Counted from the first letter of the stretch, positions 9,540 through 18,820 are shown. The stretch: 64,000 nucleotides of DNA from CBDCAS01 sp965214015 (GCA_965214015.1 CBDCAS010000019.1:1-64000), one strand, 5' to 3'. Notes: a model not told the origin generated them from the sequence alone. A program made the numbers and translations.

Positions 9540-9950
9540 TTATGTGCGCCTGTCTTTTTTTTCGACGTCCGGACGTAACTGCTCCTGTGCAAAAAGACTT
9601 TTCTTTTTTCGCGTTATCGCTAATGTTTTTAAAGCGCGAGACATCATCGATTGACTCACCGTTTTTTTGTAATAGTGCTTATATTTTTTACACAGATGCT
9701 TAACTCGAATATCAGGTTTATCCGTTACCCAACTCTCAATTTTTTGCAGGTGATTTCCTGATATGACAGGCTTTCTACCACGTTGATAAGGTTTGGGGGC
9801 TAAATCATTTTGTTCATCACGACGCAAATAAATACGTAACGTCGCTATGCCAATTTTGAATAGTTCAGCTGTTTCAAGTTGCGTACTCCCACCTTTTCGA
9901 TAATGGGAAACGGCTCGTTGCCGTAGTTCTAGTGGATAAGCTGCTGGCAT
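9540..9950 (-). mobile_element. IS630-family transposase, N-terminal part only
   Basis: 136 residues beginning MPAAYPLELRQRAVSHYRKG, the helix-turn-helix start of IS630-type transposases, with a second DNA-binding segment (PYQRGRKPVISGNHLQKIE) near residue 55. The DDE catalytic half is missing: the frame ends after RPDVEKKDRRT and nothing resembling it continues in other frames before the left repeat. The element is therefore a remnant, or the first ORF of a two-ORF element whose second ORF is lost. It sits between two exact 67-bp direct repeats, downstream of lpxA. Confidence 0.75.
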
Positions 9951-10013
9951 TTTTTGATCCTAAAGAGCGACATTATACTCATCTTGAACGCTAAACTCTA
10001 TAGGATGGCGATA

Positions 10014-10080
10014 TAATGAATACCGGTCATTCAATAGGTTATTGTATACCTTAGATATTTACCCTTTGCAAATTGACCCA
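10014..10080. repeat. 67-bp direct repeat, right copy
   Basis: Second exact copy of the sequence at 9433-9499, in the same orientation, ending 26 bases before the lpxA stop codon. Long direct repeats on both sides of an IS fragment are not target-site duplications (IS630 duplicates only TA). They suggest recombination between, or insertion into, a repeated element. Confidence 0.9.
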
Positions 10081-10106
10081 AAAGAAGGTGGTTTTTAGAA
10101 GCTTTT

Positions 10107-10922
10107 TTACTCTATCGAACGACGCGCAATACCACGTTTTGACTCATTGATTAAATCAATAATACGCTCTACTTCTACATAAGTTTTAGAAAGTTCAGCC
10201 AACTCTTTTTTTACATCATCAAATTTCAAGCTACGGCGATACATAATCTGATAAGCTTTTTTAAGACCTTGCAATGCTTTTTCTGAAAAACCATGACGTT
10301 TTAATCCAACCGTGTTTAATCCACAGGGAAAACCTGGTAATCCCTTAACTAGCATATAAGGTGGAATATCTTTTGAAACCTCTGTTGCTCGGCTTAAAAA
10401 ACTATAAGCACCTACACGACAAAACTGATGTACTGCAGTAAAAGCACCGAGGATCACATAATCATGTACTACTACATGGCCTGCTAATGTGGCACTATTG
10501 ACCATTAGAATGTTATCTTTTAAGTGACAATCATGTGCTACATGGCTATAAGCAAGAAAAGAGTTTTTGCTTCCAATTGAAGTCACACCACTGCCGGAGG
10601 CAGAACCTCGGTTAATAGTCACAAACTCACGAATAATATTATGATCCCCTATATTAAGATGGGTGTCTTCACCACGATAACTGAGATCTTGTGGGTCACC
10701 CCCTAAAGCAGCATAAGAATGAATCACATTGTTCTCACCTAATTGAGTATTACAATCAATAACTACATGAGAATGAATTTTAGTATTATCACCAATTTTG
10801 ACATTAGGCCCAATCACACTCCAAGGACCAATGGAAACGTTGTTACCAATCTTAGCAGTAGGATGAATCAATGCTCGAGAATCAAGTTGTATCTGGTTTT
10901 CAAAAGTAGCAGCATTACTCAT
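10107..10922 (-). CDS. lpxA: UDP-N-acetylglucosamine O-acyltransferase
   Basis: First lipid A step: transfers a 3-hydroxyacyl chain from ACP to UDP-GlcNAc (or its 3-amino analogue). ATG 10922 is chosen because AAGGGA lies seven bases upstream; it gives 271 residues, against 262 in E. coli. Left-handed beta-helix hexapeptides fill residues 10-190. The catalytic His is in SHVAHDC near 125, followed by ATLAGHV and AVHQFCRVGAY. The C-terminal helical domain has GLKRHGFSEKALQGLKKAY. At the position aligned with the E. coli acyl-length ruler Gly173 this protein has Arg (LSRATEV). Last gene of the bamA-skp-lpxD-fabZ-lpxA run. Confidence 0.96.
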   Translation of the reverse strand: MSNAATFENQIQLDSRALIHPTAKIGNNVSIGPWSVIGPNVKIGDNTKIHSHVVIDCNTQLGENNVIHSYAALGGDPQDLSYRGEDTHLNIGDHNIIREFVTINRGSASGSGVTSIGSKNSFLAYSHVAHDCHLKDNILMVNSATLAGHVVVHDYVILGAFTAVHQFCRVGAYSFLSRATEVSKDIPPYMLVKGLPGFPCGLNTVGLKRHGFSEKALQGLKKAYQIMYRRSLKFDDVKKELAELSKTYVEVERIIDLINESKRGIARRSIE

Positions 10923-10935
10923 GATATAATCCCTT

Positions 10936-11388
10936 TCAATCACTGCCACGCATATTCATAAACTCAGCAATACAGGCAAGCTCTCCATCTACAGAGGCTT
11001 TCCCCTTAAATTTCCACACACCATGGCCACACTTTAACAGCTCAATATCAAGTTGCAGTACATCGCCTGGCAAAACCATACGTTTAAATCGAGCGTTGTT
11101 AATACCTGCTAGATAAAATAACTGATCAGAATCTGGATACCGATGCTGGTCTAAGGTTCGAAAAATCAATATACCTGATGCCTGTGCTAATGCTTCAACA
11201 ATTAAAACACCTGGCATAACAGGTGTAGTTGGAAAGTGCCCACTAAAAAAGGGCTCATTAATCGTTACATTTTTTATAGCGACTAAAGATTTTCCCAGTT
11301 CAATTGAAATTACTTTATCAATAAGCAAAAAAGGATAACGGTGGGGTAGGTATTTTTGAAGCTCATTAATATCGAGCATACTACTCAT
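10936..11388 (-). CDS. fabZ: 3-hydroxyacyl-[ACP] dehydratase
   Basis: Dehydrates 3-hydroxyacyl-ACP in fatty acid elongation and competes with LpxA/LpxD for the same acyl-ACP pool. ATG 11388 (MSSMLDINEL) follows GAGAGG by seven bases and overlaps the lpxD stop by eight bases; it gives 150 residues. Hot-dog fold with LPHRYPFLLIDKV near 15, the active-site His in SGHFPTTPVMPGVL near 55, and the catalytic Glu in IVEALAQASG near 70. lpxA follows after 13 bases. An upstream in-frame ATG at 11403 lacks a good ribosome site. Confidence 0.96.
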   Translation of the reverse strand: MSSMLDINELQKYLPHRYPFLLIDKVISIELGKSLVAIKNVTINEPFFSGHFPTTPVMPGVLIVEALAQASGILIFRTLDQHRYPDSDQLFYLAGINNARFKRMVLPGDVLQLDIELLKCGHGVWKFKGKASVDGELACIAEFMNMRGSD

Positions 11389-12391
11389 GGCATAACCTCT
11401 CAAGGTTTTGTAAACGCTTAGCGAATTGATCGAGCTGCCTAAAACGAACAGCCGACTTACGCCACTCTCGATTGGCTTGCAGTCCAGTACCAGAAGAATA
11501 AATTCCAGAAGTCTTAATAGAGCAGGTTACCATAGCCATTCCTGTAATAGTCACTTGATCAGCAATAGTAACATGGTCACTAATACAACAACCACCACCA
11601 ATAATACAATGACGACCGATATGGGCACTGCCTGCAACACCGACGCACCCTGCAATGACAGTATGAGCACCAATACGAACGTTATGGGCTATTTGTACTT
11701 GATTATCCAGTTTTACCTCAGCTTCGATCACTGTATCGTCTAATGCACCACGATCGATAGTGGTGTTAGCACCCACTTCCACATCATCATCCAAGCTTAC
11801 ACCGCCTATCTGAGGTATTTTTATCCAACGACCCTCATGCTTTGTGAGACCAAAACCATCAGAACCAATAACAACACCACTATGTAAAATAACACGATCT
11901 GCTATCTTAATATCATGATAAAGGCTTACATTAGGGTAGCAATAAAAATTGCTACCAATTTGCACTCGATCAGCAATGACTGTATTGGCACCAATCACAG
12001 CATGAGCGCCGATAGTAACTTCATTTCCAATAACACACCCTGATGCAATAGAAGCACTATCAGAAATATGACATCCTTGACCAATCACTACATTTGGGTG
12101 AATTCCGATATCAATTTTGGGTGGTTTTTTAAAAAAAGAGATTAGTTTAGCAAATGCTAATCGAGGATAATCAGTCACTAGAGCATTACAAGGACATTGC
12201 ATAAGATTTTCTGCTTTCAAAACAACAGCTGATGCCTTAGTATTAGGCAAATGACGCCGATATACTCCATCCATTAAGAAGGTTAAATCTCCTAATTTTG
12301 CAGATAATATAGAAGCTACACCTGTGATTTCACAATTAGAATCACCGTGTAGCTCCGCTTGGATTGCTTTTGCTAATATCGATAGTTGCAT
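11381..12391 (-). CDS. lpxD: UDP-3-O-acylglucosamine N-acyltransferase
   Basis: Adds the N-linked 3-hydroxyacyl chain to UDP-3-O-acylglucosamine, the third lipid A step. 336 residues. An N-terminal uridine-binding domain (VASILSAKLGDLTFLMDGVY) covers the first 100 residues. A left-handed beta-helix follows, with repeated hexapeptides, the motif GSDGFGLTKHEGRWIKIPQIG near 190 and the catalytic His region QIAHNVRIGAHTVIAGCVG near 235. A C-terminal helix lies at RFRQLDQFAKRLQNLERL. Only three bases separate it from skp, and it overlaps fabZ. Confidence 0.97.
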   Translation of the reverse strand: MQLSILAKAIQAELHGDSNCEITGVASILSAKLGDLTFLMDGVYRRHLPNTKASAVVLKAENLMQCPCNALVTDYPRLAFAKLISFFKKPPKIDIGIHPNVVIGQGCHISDSASIASGCVIGNEVTIGAHAVIGANTVIADRVQIGSNFYCYPNVSLYHDIKIADRVILHSGVVIGSDGFGLTKHEGRWIKIPQIGGVSLDDDVEVGANTTIDRGALDDTVIEAEVKLDNQVQIAHNVRIGAHTVIAGCVGVAGSAHIGRHCIIGGGCCISDHVTIADQVTITGMAMVTCSIKTSGIYSSGTGLQANREWRKSAVRFRQLDQFAKRLQNLERLCHE

Positions 12392-12394
12392 AAA

Positions 12395-12895
12395 TTAATT
12401 TAGAGCTGACAAAACTCCAGTAGTTACATTCAGCTGATTCTGTGAATACAGCACTGCATTACTAGGCAATACCAAATTTAAATCTTTTTTCTGAGCTACT
12501 TTTTGGACTGCTGATTTAACTTTATCCAAAAATGCAGACATTTTTTTGTTCTGTGCAGCTAGTAGATCAGATTGAAATTTCTCTTGTGCCTTACGAAATG
12601 CAATACTTTGTTGACTAATTGTTTTTTGCAAAGCAGCTAATTTTGTTTTACTTAAAACACTCTGATTTTTTTGATAATTTTTCACTTTTGCTTGAAGCTC
12701 ATTACCCATTTTCATAATTTTTGCCTTGCGCGCTGAAAACTGACGCTTTAACGAGGCGTTAATCGCTTGAGCTTCAGTGGAAGAGCTAAAAATTTTCTGC
12801 ATATCAACGATACCAATTGCCCCTGTTGCACTAGCACTTACTGATGCCATAACTGCTGCTATAGAGAAAAAGATAACAATAAATATTTTTTTCAT
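12395..12895 (-). CDS. skp: Periplasmic chaperone Skp/OmpH
   Basis: Trimeric periplasmic holdase that protects unfolded outer-membrane proteins on the way to BamA. 166 residues. A signal peptide KKIFIVIFFSIAAVMASVSA with a cleavage site near residue 23 is followed by GAIGIVDMQKIFSSSTEAQA. A long Lys/Gln-rich coiled-coil hairpin (residues 45-125) forms the tentacles, and the conserved tail KKDLNLVLPSNAVLY follows. It lies between bamA (gap about 160 bases, the largest inside the block) and lpxD. The gap is AT-rich and may hold a promoter, but no convincing -35/-10 pair was found. Confidence 0.93.
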   Translation of the reverse strand: MKKIFIVIFFSIAAVMASVSASATGAIGIVDMQKIFSSSTEAQAINASLKRQFSARKAKIMKMGNELQAKVKNYQKNQSVLSKTKLAALQKTISQQSIAFRKAQEKFQSDLLAAQNKKMSAFLDKVKSAVQKVAQKKDLNLVLPSNAVLYSQNQLNVTTGVLSALN

Positions 12896-13056
12896 AATGA
12901 CTACTCCTATTAATTTTAAATAAAAAACTTTTCTTTGTTTTGTGTATTGCTAAGATTAAAAAGAAAACATACTCCTTAATCTAGCTCCTAACTAACTATT
13001 TCATAATAAAATAGCAACTCATCAAAATAATCTAAAAATTACCTCATAATATTTAT

Positions 13057-15405
13057 TCAAAAACTAGTGCCAAAGGTAAAGCCAAAGCGCTGTTTCTGAT
13101 CACTCGGTTTAGTATTAAATGGAATACCATATCCTACAGAAATGACACCAAAAGGTGATCGCCAAGAGATAAGTAAGCCTGCAGACCATCGAAGATTATT
13201 GAATCTAATAGCTTCATAGGTAACACCATTTAACTTTGGATTACCAGGATTACCAGCGGTCTTATGAGTTTGAAAAATGTTACCAAAATCAACAAAGAGT
13301 GATGTTCGAATATTATCACTGATACCATTAGGGAATATGAAGTTCAAACCACCAAATACCTCAAAGTTACCCCCCACTGAATTACCAGGATCATTGGGAT
13401 TTTTTGGACCCAATGTATTAGGCTCATAGCCAGGTAAAGTATCAATACCGCCACCGTAATAATTCAAGAAAAACGGATAGGCTTTGACATCACTATAACC
13501 ATTACCATAACCTAAGGTAAGGTGAGGATGTAGTACAAAATTAGATTGATGCCCTAAGCGCCAATACCAACGTCCCACATAATCTAACTTATAGTAAGCT
13601 AAACTGGATCTAAACACAGGAACACCTATACTTGTCGATAATTGTTGGAAATTACCCGACATGGGGAAGATAGCACGATCCAAATTACTATGGGCAATAC
13701 CAACAGTCCCTGAAAAATTATTATAAGGCGAAGGATGTAGCAATAGAAATTGGTAAGCATCAGGTGAAATCTTTTTAGGATTGATATTACTAATAGCGAC
13801 ATGACTATAGCCATAACCAAAAGTCAAATAATCATACTCTGAAACTGGCAAACTATAATTAATACTAAAGCCATAGGTATCCATAGTATAAGTATCTAAA
13901 TTCACATCATTGGGTGTTGTATGAGTGTAGTAAAGATTAAACCCTCGACTCATCCCATAGGTTGTATAGAAAGGGTTGGTATAGCCTAGGCTATACTGTT
14001 GGGAATAAGCACTATTCTGGAAACCAATAGAGGCGTATTTACCTGTACCCATAAAATTAGGATCTGCAATACTAGCACCATAAATAAAACCATCGACATC
14101 GGAATAACCTCCTTGAACTGAGGCACGACCAGCACTGACTTCCTTGACATGATAATTTAAATCAACTTGATTTGAAGCACCAGAGACTGGCTGTGGCGAC
14201 ACTTCAATATCCTTAAAATAAGGTAAGTTAGCAATACGACGTTTTGACTCTTCAATATCCTTCAAAGAATAAACAGAACCTTCGAACTGACGCATCTGAT
14301 AACGCAATACTTTACCTGTTGTACGACCATTACCAGCAACATGAACAAAACGAACATAGACACGATGACCAGATTGAATATGAATCGTTAAAAACACTAT
14401 TTTTTTGTCACGATTTAAATGAGGAACTGGATCAATCTTTGGAAACGCATATCCACGATTAGCGAGATAATTAGAAATCTGCTGATTAACACGGATAATA
14501 TCTTTTCTCGAAAAAATCTCTCCTGGATGAATATTTTGAACTATTTTACGAATATCAATATTGTTAGTGAAATCCCCTTTTAATTGATAACCACCAATGC
14601 GATAAATCGGGCCTTCATGAACTTGCACAAAAATATCAGCGTGCTGACGATCTTTAGAGACTGTCACTTTTTTGGCAATAACACGAAATTCTAAATAGCC
14701 ACGGTCATAGTAGAAGTTCTCAAGACTGGCTAAATCAATGTCAAGCTGACGTGGCGAATAAAGATCATGATGGGAAAAGAAGGTCAAAAGACCTGGTGTG
14801 GTTAATGTAAATTGTTTCCTTAAGGTGTAGCTGCTAAAGCTTCGATTACCATTAAAACGAATCGAGTGCACTTTAGTGGTCACACCTTCCTTAACGACAA
14901 TATGAATTACTACTGTATTGTAAGGTTTTTTCTCAATATGAGCAGAAATACCAACATTATAACGACCTATATTTCTATAAGCATTGATTAAACCTTGTCT
15001 AAACTCATTTAATTTCTCAGGGCTATAAACATCACCAATTTGTAATTTTAAACTTTTAAGCACAGGTTTTAATTTTTCAGTGGTAATTTTTTTATTACCA
15101 GAAAAAGTTAATTTACTAATAATAGGGGCTTCTTTCACTTGTATGATTAAAGTATGGCCTTGACGGAACACACGAACATCAGAAAAATAGCCCGATTTAA
15201 AAAGCGACTGAATAATATGCGTACTATCAGCTGTGTCAACACTTTGCCCAATACGGACGGGTAAATAGCTCAGAATAGCTGCCGAGCTCAGCCTTTGATT
15301 TCCTGTCACTTGAATCTGAGAAATAGTAAAAGAGGAAGAATACACAGACTGTACAACAAGAAACAGTAGCCCAAATGTTAAAAATAACCTGTTTAAGTTT
15401 CTCAT
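13057..15405 (-). CDS. bamA: Outer membrane protein assembly factor BamA
   Basis: Core of the BAM complex that folds beta-barrel proteins into the outer membrane. 782 residues. A signal peptide is at 1-23. Five POTRA domains follow from about residue 25 to 420 (FTISQIQVTGNQRLSSAAI begins POTRA1; VRFVHVAGNGRTTGKVLRYQ begins POTRA5). A 16-strand barrel then ends RFGFTFGTSF with the usual terminal aromatic residue. The lid-loop motif appears as VGGNFEVFGGLNFIFP near 680. dxr lies directly upstream with only 38 bases between; the intramembrane protease rseP usually found there is absent. Confidence 0.97.
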   Translation of the reverse strand: MRNLNRLFLTFGLLFLVVQSVYSSSFTISQIQVTGNQRLSSAAILSYLPVRIGQSVDTADSTHIIQSLFKSGYFSDVRVFRQGHTLIIQVKEAPIISKLTFSGNKKITTEKLKPVLKSLKLQIGDVYSPEKLNEFRQGLINAYRNIGRYNVGISAHIEKKPYNTVVIHIVVKEGVTTKVHSIRFNGNRSFSSYTLRKQFTLTTPGLLTFFSHHDLYSPRQLDIDLASLENFYYDRGYLEFRVIAKKVTVSKDRQHADIFVQVHEGPIYRIGGYQLKGDFTNNIDIRKIVQNIHPGEIFSRKDIIRVNQQISNYLANRGYAFPKIDPVPHLNRDKKIVFLTIHIQSGHRVYVRFVHVAGNGRTTGKVLRYQMRQFEGSVYSLKDIEESKRRIANLPYFKDIEVSPQPVSGASNQVDLNYHVKEVSAGRASVQGGYSDVDGFIYGASIADPNFMGTGKYASIGFQNSAYSQQYSLGYTNPFYTTYGMSRGFNLYYTHTTPNDVNLDTYTMDTYGFSINYSLPVSEYDYLTFGYGYSHVAISNINPKKISPDAYQFLLLHPSPYNNFSGTVGIAHSNLDRAIFPMSGNFQQLSTSIGVPVFRSSLAYYKLDYVGRWYWRLGHQSNFVLHPHLTLGYGNGYSDVKAYPFFLNYYGGGIDTLPGYEPNTLGPKNPNDPGNSVGGNFEVFGGLNFIFPNGISDNIRTSLFVDFGNIFQTHKTAGNPGNPKLNGVTYEAIRFNNLRWSAGLLISWRSPFGVISVGYGIPFNTKPSDQKQRFGFTFGTSF

Positions 15406-15443
15406 AATAAGCTAAGTTTCCTACTCTGCAAACAAGTTTCGCA

Positions 15444-16658
15444 TTATACCGCAGCTTTCCGGTGATCCATAGTATTAATCCTCTCTATTATTTTAATTGC
15501 TTGAGAGCGAGCTTCATTATCTACTCTTAGGATATCATCCAAGCTATGCACTCTTTCAGTGGGTATTTGCTCTAAAGTCTCTTCAATAACCGAAGCGATT
15601 CGATCAAAACGCAATTTATTAGATAGAAACGCATTGACAGCAATTTCATTAGCGGCATTTAGAATCGTAGCAGCACTACCACCGGCTTTTAGTGCTTGGT
15701 AAGCAAGAGATAAACAAGGATAATGTTGTAGGTCAGGATAGTAAAACTCAGCACCTGATAAAGTAGTTAAATCTAAGGGGGCCACTCCCGAATTAATACG
15801 GTCTGGCCATGCTAAGGCGTGTGCAATCGGTACACGCATATCGTGGGATGCCAGATGTGTTAATACAGAACCCTCTTGATAACGCACAAAAGCATGCAAT
15901 AAACTCTGTGGATGAATCAAAATATCAATCGTTTCTAATGGCATACTAAAAAGCCAATGGGCCTCAATAACTTCCAGACCCTTATTCATCATAGTTGCTG
16001 AATCAACAGAAATTTTTGCGCCCATAGACCAATTAGGATGTGCTATCGCTTGCTCTAGTGTTACAGTTGCCAAGGCTTTTGTTGGTGTTAAGCGAAAAGG
16101 CCCACCCGATGCAGTAAGCACAATAGAATGAACCTCTTTTGGGCACACTTGACCTGGCAAAAAATAAGAAGGTAAACATTGAAATATAGCATTATGTTCA
16201 CTATCAATTGGTAACAAGGTAGCCTGATGTTTTTGTATGGCTGACATCATCAACTCACCTGCCATCACTAAAGATTCTTTATTCGCTAATAAAATCCGTT
16301 TACCTGCGGTAATTGCTGACATAGTAGGTACCAATGCGGCAGCACCCACAATCGCTGATAATACAACATCGACCTTAGAAGCGGCTACAACGTGAAGTAG
16401 TGAATCCTCACCGGCTAATACAGTTGTGTTTATCTGAGCTGCTTTGAGCCTCTGCGCTAACTTTGCCGCTACCACTTTATCAACAACCACAGCATATTGA
16501 GGTTGAAATTGCTGGCACTGATTTAATAAAACATCAATGTTATTGTAGGCTGTCAGTGCAAAAATAGAAAAATATTGAGGATATTGCTCTATCACATCGA
16601 GTGCTTGCACTCCAATAGAACCCGTTGACCCCAATACTGTTATAACCTGTAATTGCAT
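15444..16658 (-). CDS. dxr: 1-deoxy-D-xylulose 5-phosphate reductoisomerase
   Basis: Second step of the non-mevalonate isoprenoid pathway (DXP to MEP, NADPH-dependent), which feeds UppS in the same gene run. 404 residues. Visible: VITVLGSTGSIGVQALDVI (NADPH fold) at 5-23, LLANKESLVMAGELM near 125, the metal site LPIDSEHNAIFQ near 150, TASGGPF near 190, and MGAKISVDSATMMNKGLEVI near 225. cdsA ends one base before it starts. In E. coli dxr lies between frr and uppS; here it follows cdsA. Confidence 0.97.
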   Translation of the reverse strand: MQLQVITVLGSTGSIGVQALDVIEQYPQYFSIFALTAYNNIDVLLNQCQQFQPQYAVVVDKVVAAKLAQRLKAAQINTTVLAGEDSLLHVVAASKVDVVLSAIVGAAALVPTMSAITAGKRILLANKESLVMAGELMMSAIQKHQATLLPIDSEHNAIFQCLPSYFLPGQVCPKEVHSIVLTASGGPFRLTPTKALATVTLEQAIAHPNWSMGAKISVDSATMMNKGLEVIEAHWLFSMPLETIDILIHPQSLLHAFVRYQEGSVLTHLASHDMRVPIAHALAWPDRINSGVAPLDLTTLSGAEFYYPDLQHYPCLSLAYQALKAGGSAATILNAANEIAVNAFLSNKLRFDRIASVIEETLEQIPTERVHSLDDILRVDNEARSQAIKIIERINTMDHRKAAV

Positions 16659-17474
16659 CTATATACCGCCAAAGAATACTAAGCCAAGCGTAAATACTAA
16701 AATGCCTGAAGCAATACTATCAATTCTATCGAGAATACCACCATGACCTGGTAATAATTGACCACTATCTTTCACATTAGTTTGACGCTTTAATAAACTC
16801 ACTGTTAAATCACCCACTACGGAAAATACAGCAACAAACATCCCTAAGCACCAAAATGCAATACGCTGCCCCATTGACATAGGAAAGAATAGGCTGGATA
16901 CAACAACCACAATAAGTGTAACTATTAAACCTCCTAAAAAACCCTCCCAAGTCTTCTTAGGACTTACTTTAGAGACTAAAGTATGCCGCCCCCATAAACA
17001 GCCCGCAAAATAGGCACCTGTATCCATGGCAAAAATAAAAATTAAACCTAATAAGAGCCGAATAGCGCCAAACTTATCAAGCCCCTGACGCAAATAAATC
17101 AAAGATAGCCAACAAGCTACTAAAATTAAGAAACCAAAAAAGGCCTGCACTACAGGAAATTGAAAGCCACAAGGTTTGGCACCTTGATTAAACTGATATA
17201 CGGCAACAGCAGCCCAAAGCCAAGCAAGAAGACCAAAACTCAAAATAGGCAGCATAGGAAGAAATTGACTAAAGTATAATCCTAATAAAACAATAATAAT
17301 GTAGAGAGCACGTAAGTAAACATCTGCACAACCTATCAAACCCGCCCACTCCCAGGCAGATAAACCAATAAAACCTGCCATAAATAAGGCAAAATAACTC
17401 GAAGGCAAATACCAAATAGCCAAAAATAAAATAGGAATGACAACAAAAGCAGTGATTAAGCGATACTTAAGCAC
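16659..17474 (-). CDS. cdsA: Phosphatidate cytidylyltransferase
   Basis: Integral membrane enzyme making CDP-diacylglycerol for phospholipids. The GTG at 17474 (271 residues) is chosen: GGAG lies about seven bases upstream and the start overlaps the uppS stop by eight bases. A longer in-frame extension to 17609 would read through uppS in another frame and has no membrane character. Eight or so hydrophobic segments are seen. The signature is split between SPKKTWEGFLGGLIVTL near 190 and LLPGHGGILDRIDSIASG near the C-terminus, where the metal-binding acidic residues lie. It is translationally coupled to uppS. Confidence 0.94.
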   Translation of the reverse strand: MLKYRLITAFVVIPILFLAIWYLPSSYFALFMAGFIGLSAWEWAGLIGCADVYLRALYIIIVLLGLYFSQFLPMLPILSFGLLAWLWAAVAVYQFNQGAKPCGFQFPVVQAFFGFLILVACWLSLIYLRQGLDKFGAIRLLLGLIFIFAMDTGAYFAGCLWGRHTLVSKVSPKKTWEGFLGGLIVTLIVVVVSSLFFPMSMGQRIAFWCLGMFVAVFSVVGDLTVSLLKRQTNVKDSGQLLPGHGGILDRIDSIASGILVFTLGLVFFGGI

Positions 17475-18201
17475 CAATTTGCTCCAGTTGTTCACTAGTA
17501 TGACCAAAGCGTCGTTTACGCTGAATAAAGGCATCGATGGCTCTTTGAAAAACAGTCGCGTCAAATTCAGGCCAATACTCTTGTGAGAAAAAAAGCTCAG
17601 TATAGGCAAATTGCCATAACATAAAATTACTCATACGCAGCTCGCCGCTGGTTCTTATCAGTAAATCAGGTTCGAGCAAGTCAGATAAACATAAATATTG
17701 TGAAAACTGCTTTTCATTCACAGCTTTAGCATCTACACAGTCAGACTGTATATCTTTTGCCAAACGACGTGCTGCTTGAGTAATATCCCAACGCCCACTA
17801 TAGTTAATCGCTAAAACTAAGGTCAAACCTGTATTATTTTTTGTAAGCGATTCTGTTTCTTGAATTTGATAAATAAGACTCTTATTAAATTGTGTATCAT
17901 CACCAATAATACGAATTCGAATATTTTTTTCATGCAATTTTGCTCTATTATTTTTTAAGGAATCAAAAAATAAAGAAAGTAAAAATTGCACTTCTACTGC
18001 TGGACGGCATTTATAATTCTCAACACTTAAGGCAAACAGTGTCAGTATTTTAATACCATTTTCTATCGCAAACTCAACTGCACGTCGAACGGCTTCTACA
18101 CCAGCACGATGACCTTCATAGCGTGGTTTGTGATATCGTTTAGCCCATCGACCATTTCCATCCATGATAATGGCCACATGTCTTGGCATTTCCATATTCA
18201 T
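17467..18201 (-). CDS. uppS: Undecaprenyl diphosphate synthase
   Basis: Condenses isopentenyl diphosphate units onto farnesyl diphosphate to make the C55 lipid carrier for cell wall and LPS. 244 residues, cis-prenyltransferase fold. HVAIIMDGNGRWAKRYHKPR holds the catalytic Asp; EGHRAGVEAVRRAV and LTLFALSVENYKCR follow. The C-terminal signature is LLIRTSGELRMSNFMLWQ, then ELFFSQEYWPEFD. The start directly abuts frr and the end overlaps cdsA, so the three are expected on one transcript. Confidence 0.97.
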   Translation of the reverse strand: MNMEMPRHVAIIMDGNGRWAKRYHKPRYEGHRAGVEAVRRAVEFAIENGIKILTLFALSVENYKCRPAVEVQFLLSLFFDSLKNNRAKLHEKNIRIRIIGDDTQFNKSLIYQIQETESLTKNNTGLTLVLAINYSGRWDITQAARRLAKDIQSDCVDAKAVNEKQFSQYLCLSDLLEPDLLIRTSGELRMSNFMLWQFAYTELFFSQEYWPEFDATVFQRAIDAFIQRKRRFGHTSEQLEQIGA

Positions 18202-18759
18202 TTATATTGCCATTAACTCTTTTTCTTTTTCCATTGCTAATCGGTCAATTTCAGCAATGTGTTTATCTGTAATTTTTTGCACCTCAATCTGTGCTCGATG
18301 TTCTTCATCTTCGCTTATTTCTTTGGCTTTCACGAGATCTTTATAATCATTATTAGCGTCACGGCGAATATTACGCACAGCAACACGCGCTTTTTCTGCT
18401 TCATCACGAACAAGCTTTGTTAACGACCTGCGACGTTCTTCTGTTAAAGGAGGCAAAGGAACACGAATGGTTGTACCTGCTGTCATGGGATTTAAGCCTA
18501 AATCAGCACTAATAATGGCTTTTTCAACCTTAGCGACCATATCTTTTTCCCATGGAATCACTGTCAATGTTCGTGCATTTTCAACCGCAATATTAGCAAC
18601 CTGTGACAATGGTGTCAGATGGTTGTAATAATCAACTGTGAGATATTCTAATAAACTAGGATGTGCACGTCCTGTTCTTAATTTCATTAAATCATTTTTT
18701 AAAGAGGAAATACTTTTCTTCATTCGTTCTTCTAAAGAGTTAATAATATCTACCGTCAT
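18202..18759 (-). CDS. frr: Ribosome recycling factor
   Basis: Splits post-termination ribosomes together with EF-G. 185 residues, the standard length. The three-helix-bundle N-part has EERMKKSISSLKNDLMKLRTGRAHPSLL. The middle domain has VIPWEKDMVAKVEKAII and IRVPLPPLTEERRRSLTKLV, and the C-terminal helix ends RLAMEKEKELMAI. The stop lies immediately before the uppS start. pyrH is 61 bases upstream. Confidence 0.97.
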   Translation of the reverse strand: MTVDIINSLEERMKKSISSLKNDLMKLRTGRAHPSLLEYLTVDYYNHLTPLSQVANIAVENARTLTVIPWEKDMVAKVEKAIISADLGLNPMTAGTTIRVPLPPLTEERRRSLTKLVRDEAEKARVAVRNIRRDANNDYKDLVKAKEISEDEEHRAQIEVQKITDKHIAEIDRLAMEKEKELMAI

Positions 18760-18820
18760 ACATCACTCCTAAATTCTCTATCACAATGACACAAGCAATC
18801 GCTTACAATAAGCAGAAGGC

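Noticed and set aside
11426..11743. 105-codon Asn/Thr-rich plus-strand frame inside lpxD
   Set aside because: It is the antisense of hexapeptide-repeat coding sequence; its composition is an artefact of the repeats.
17475..17609. Longer CdsA N-terminus reaching to 17609
   Set aside because: It would overlap uppS coding by 140 bases and adds a segment without membrane character; the GTG at 17474 has a ribosome site and overlap typical of coupled genes.
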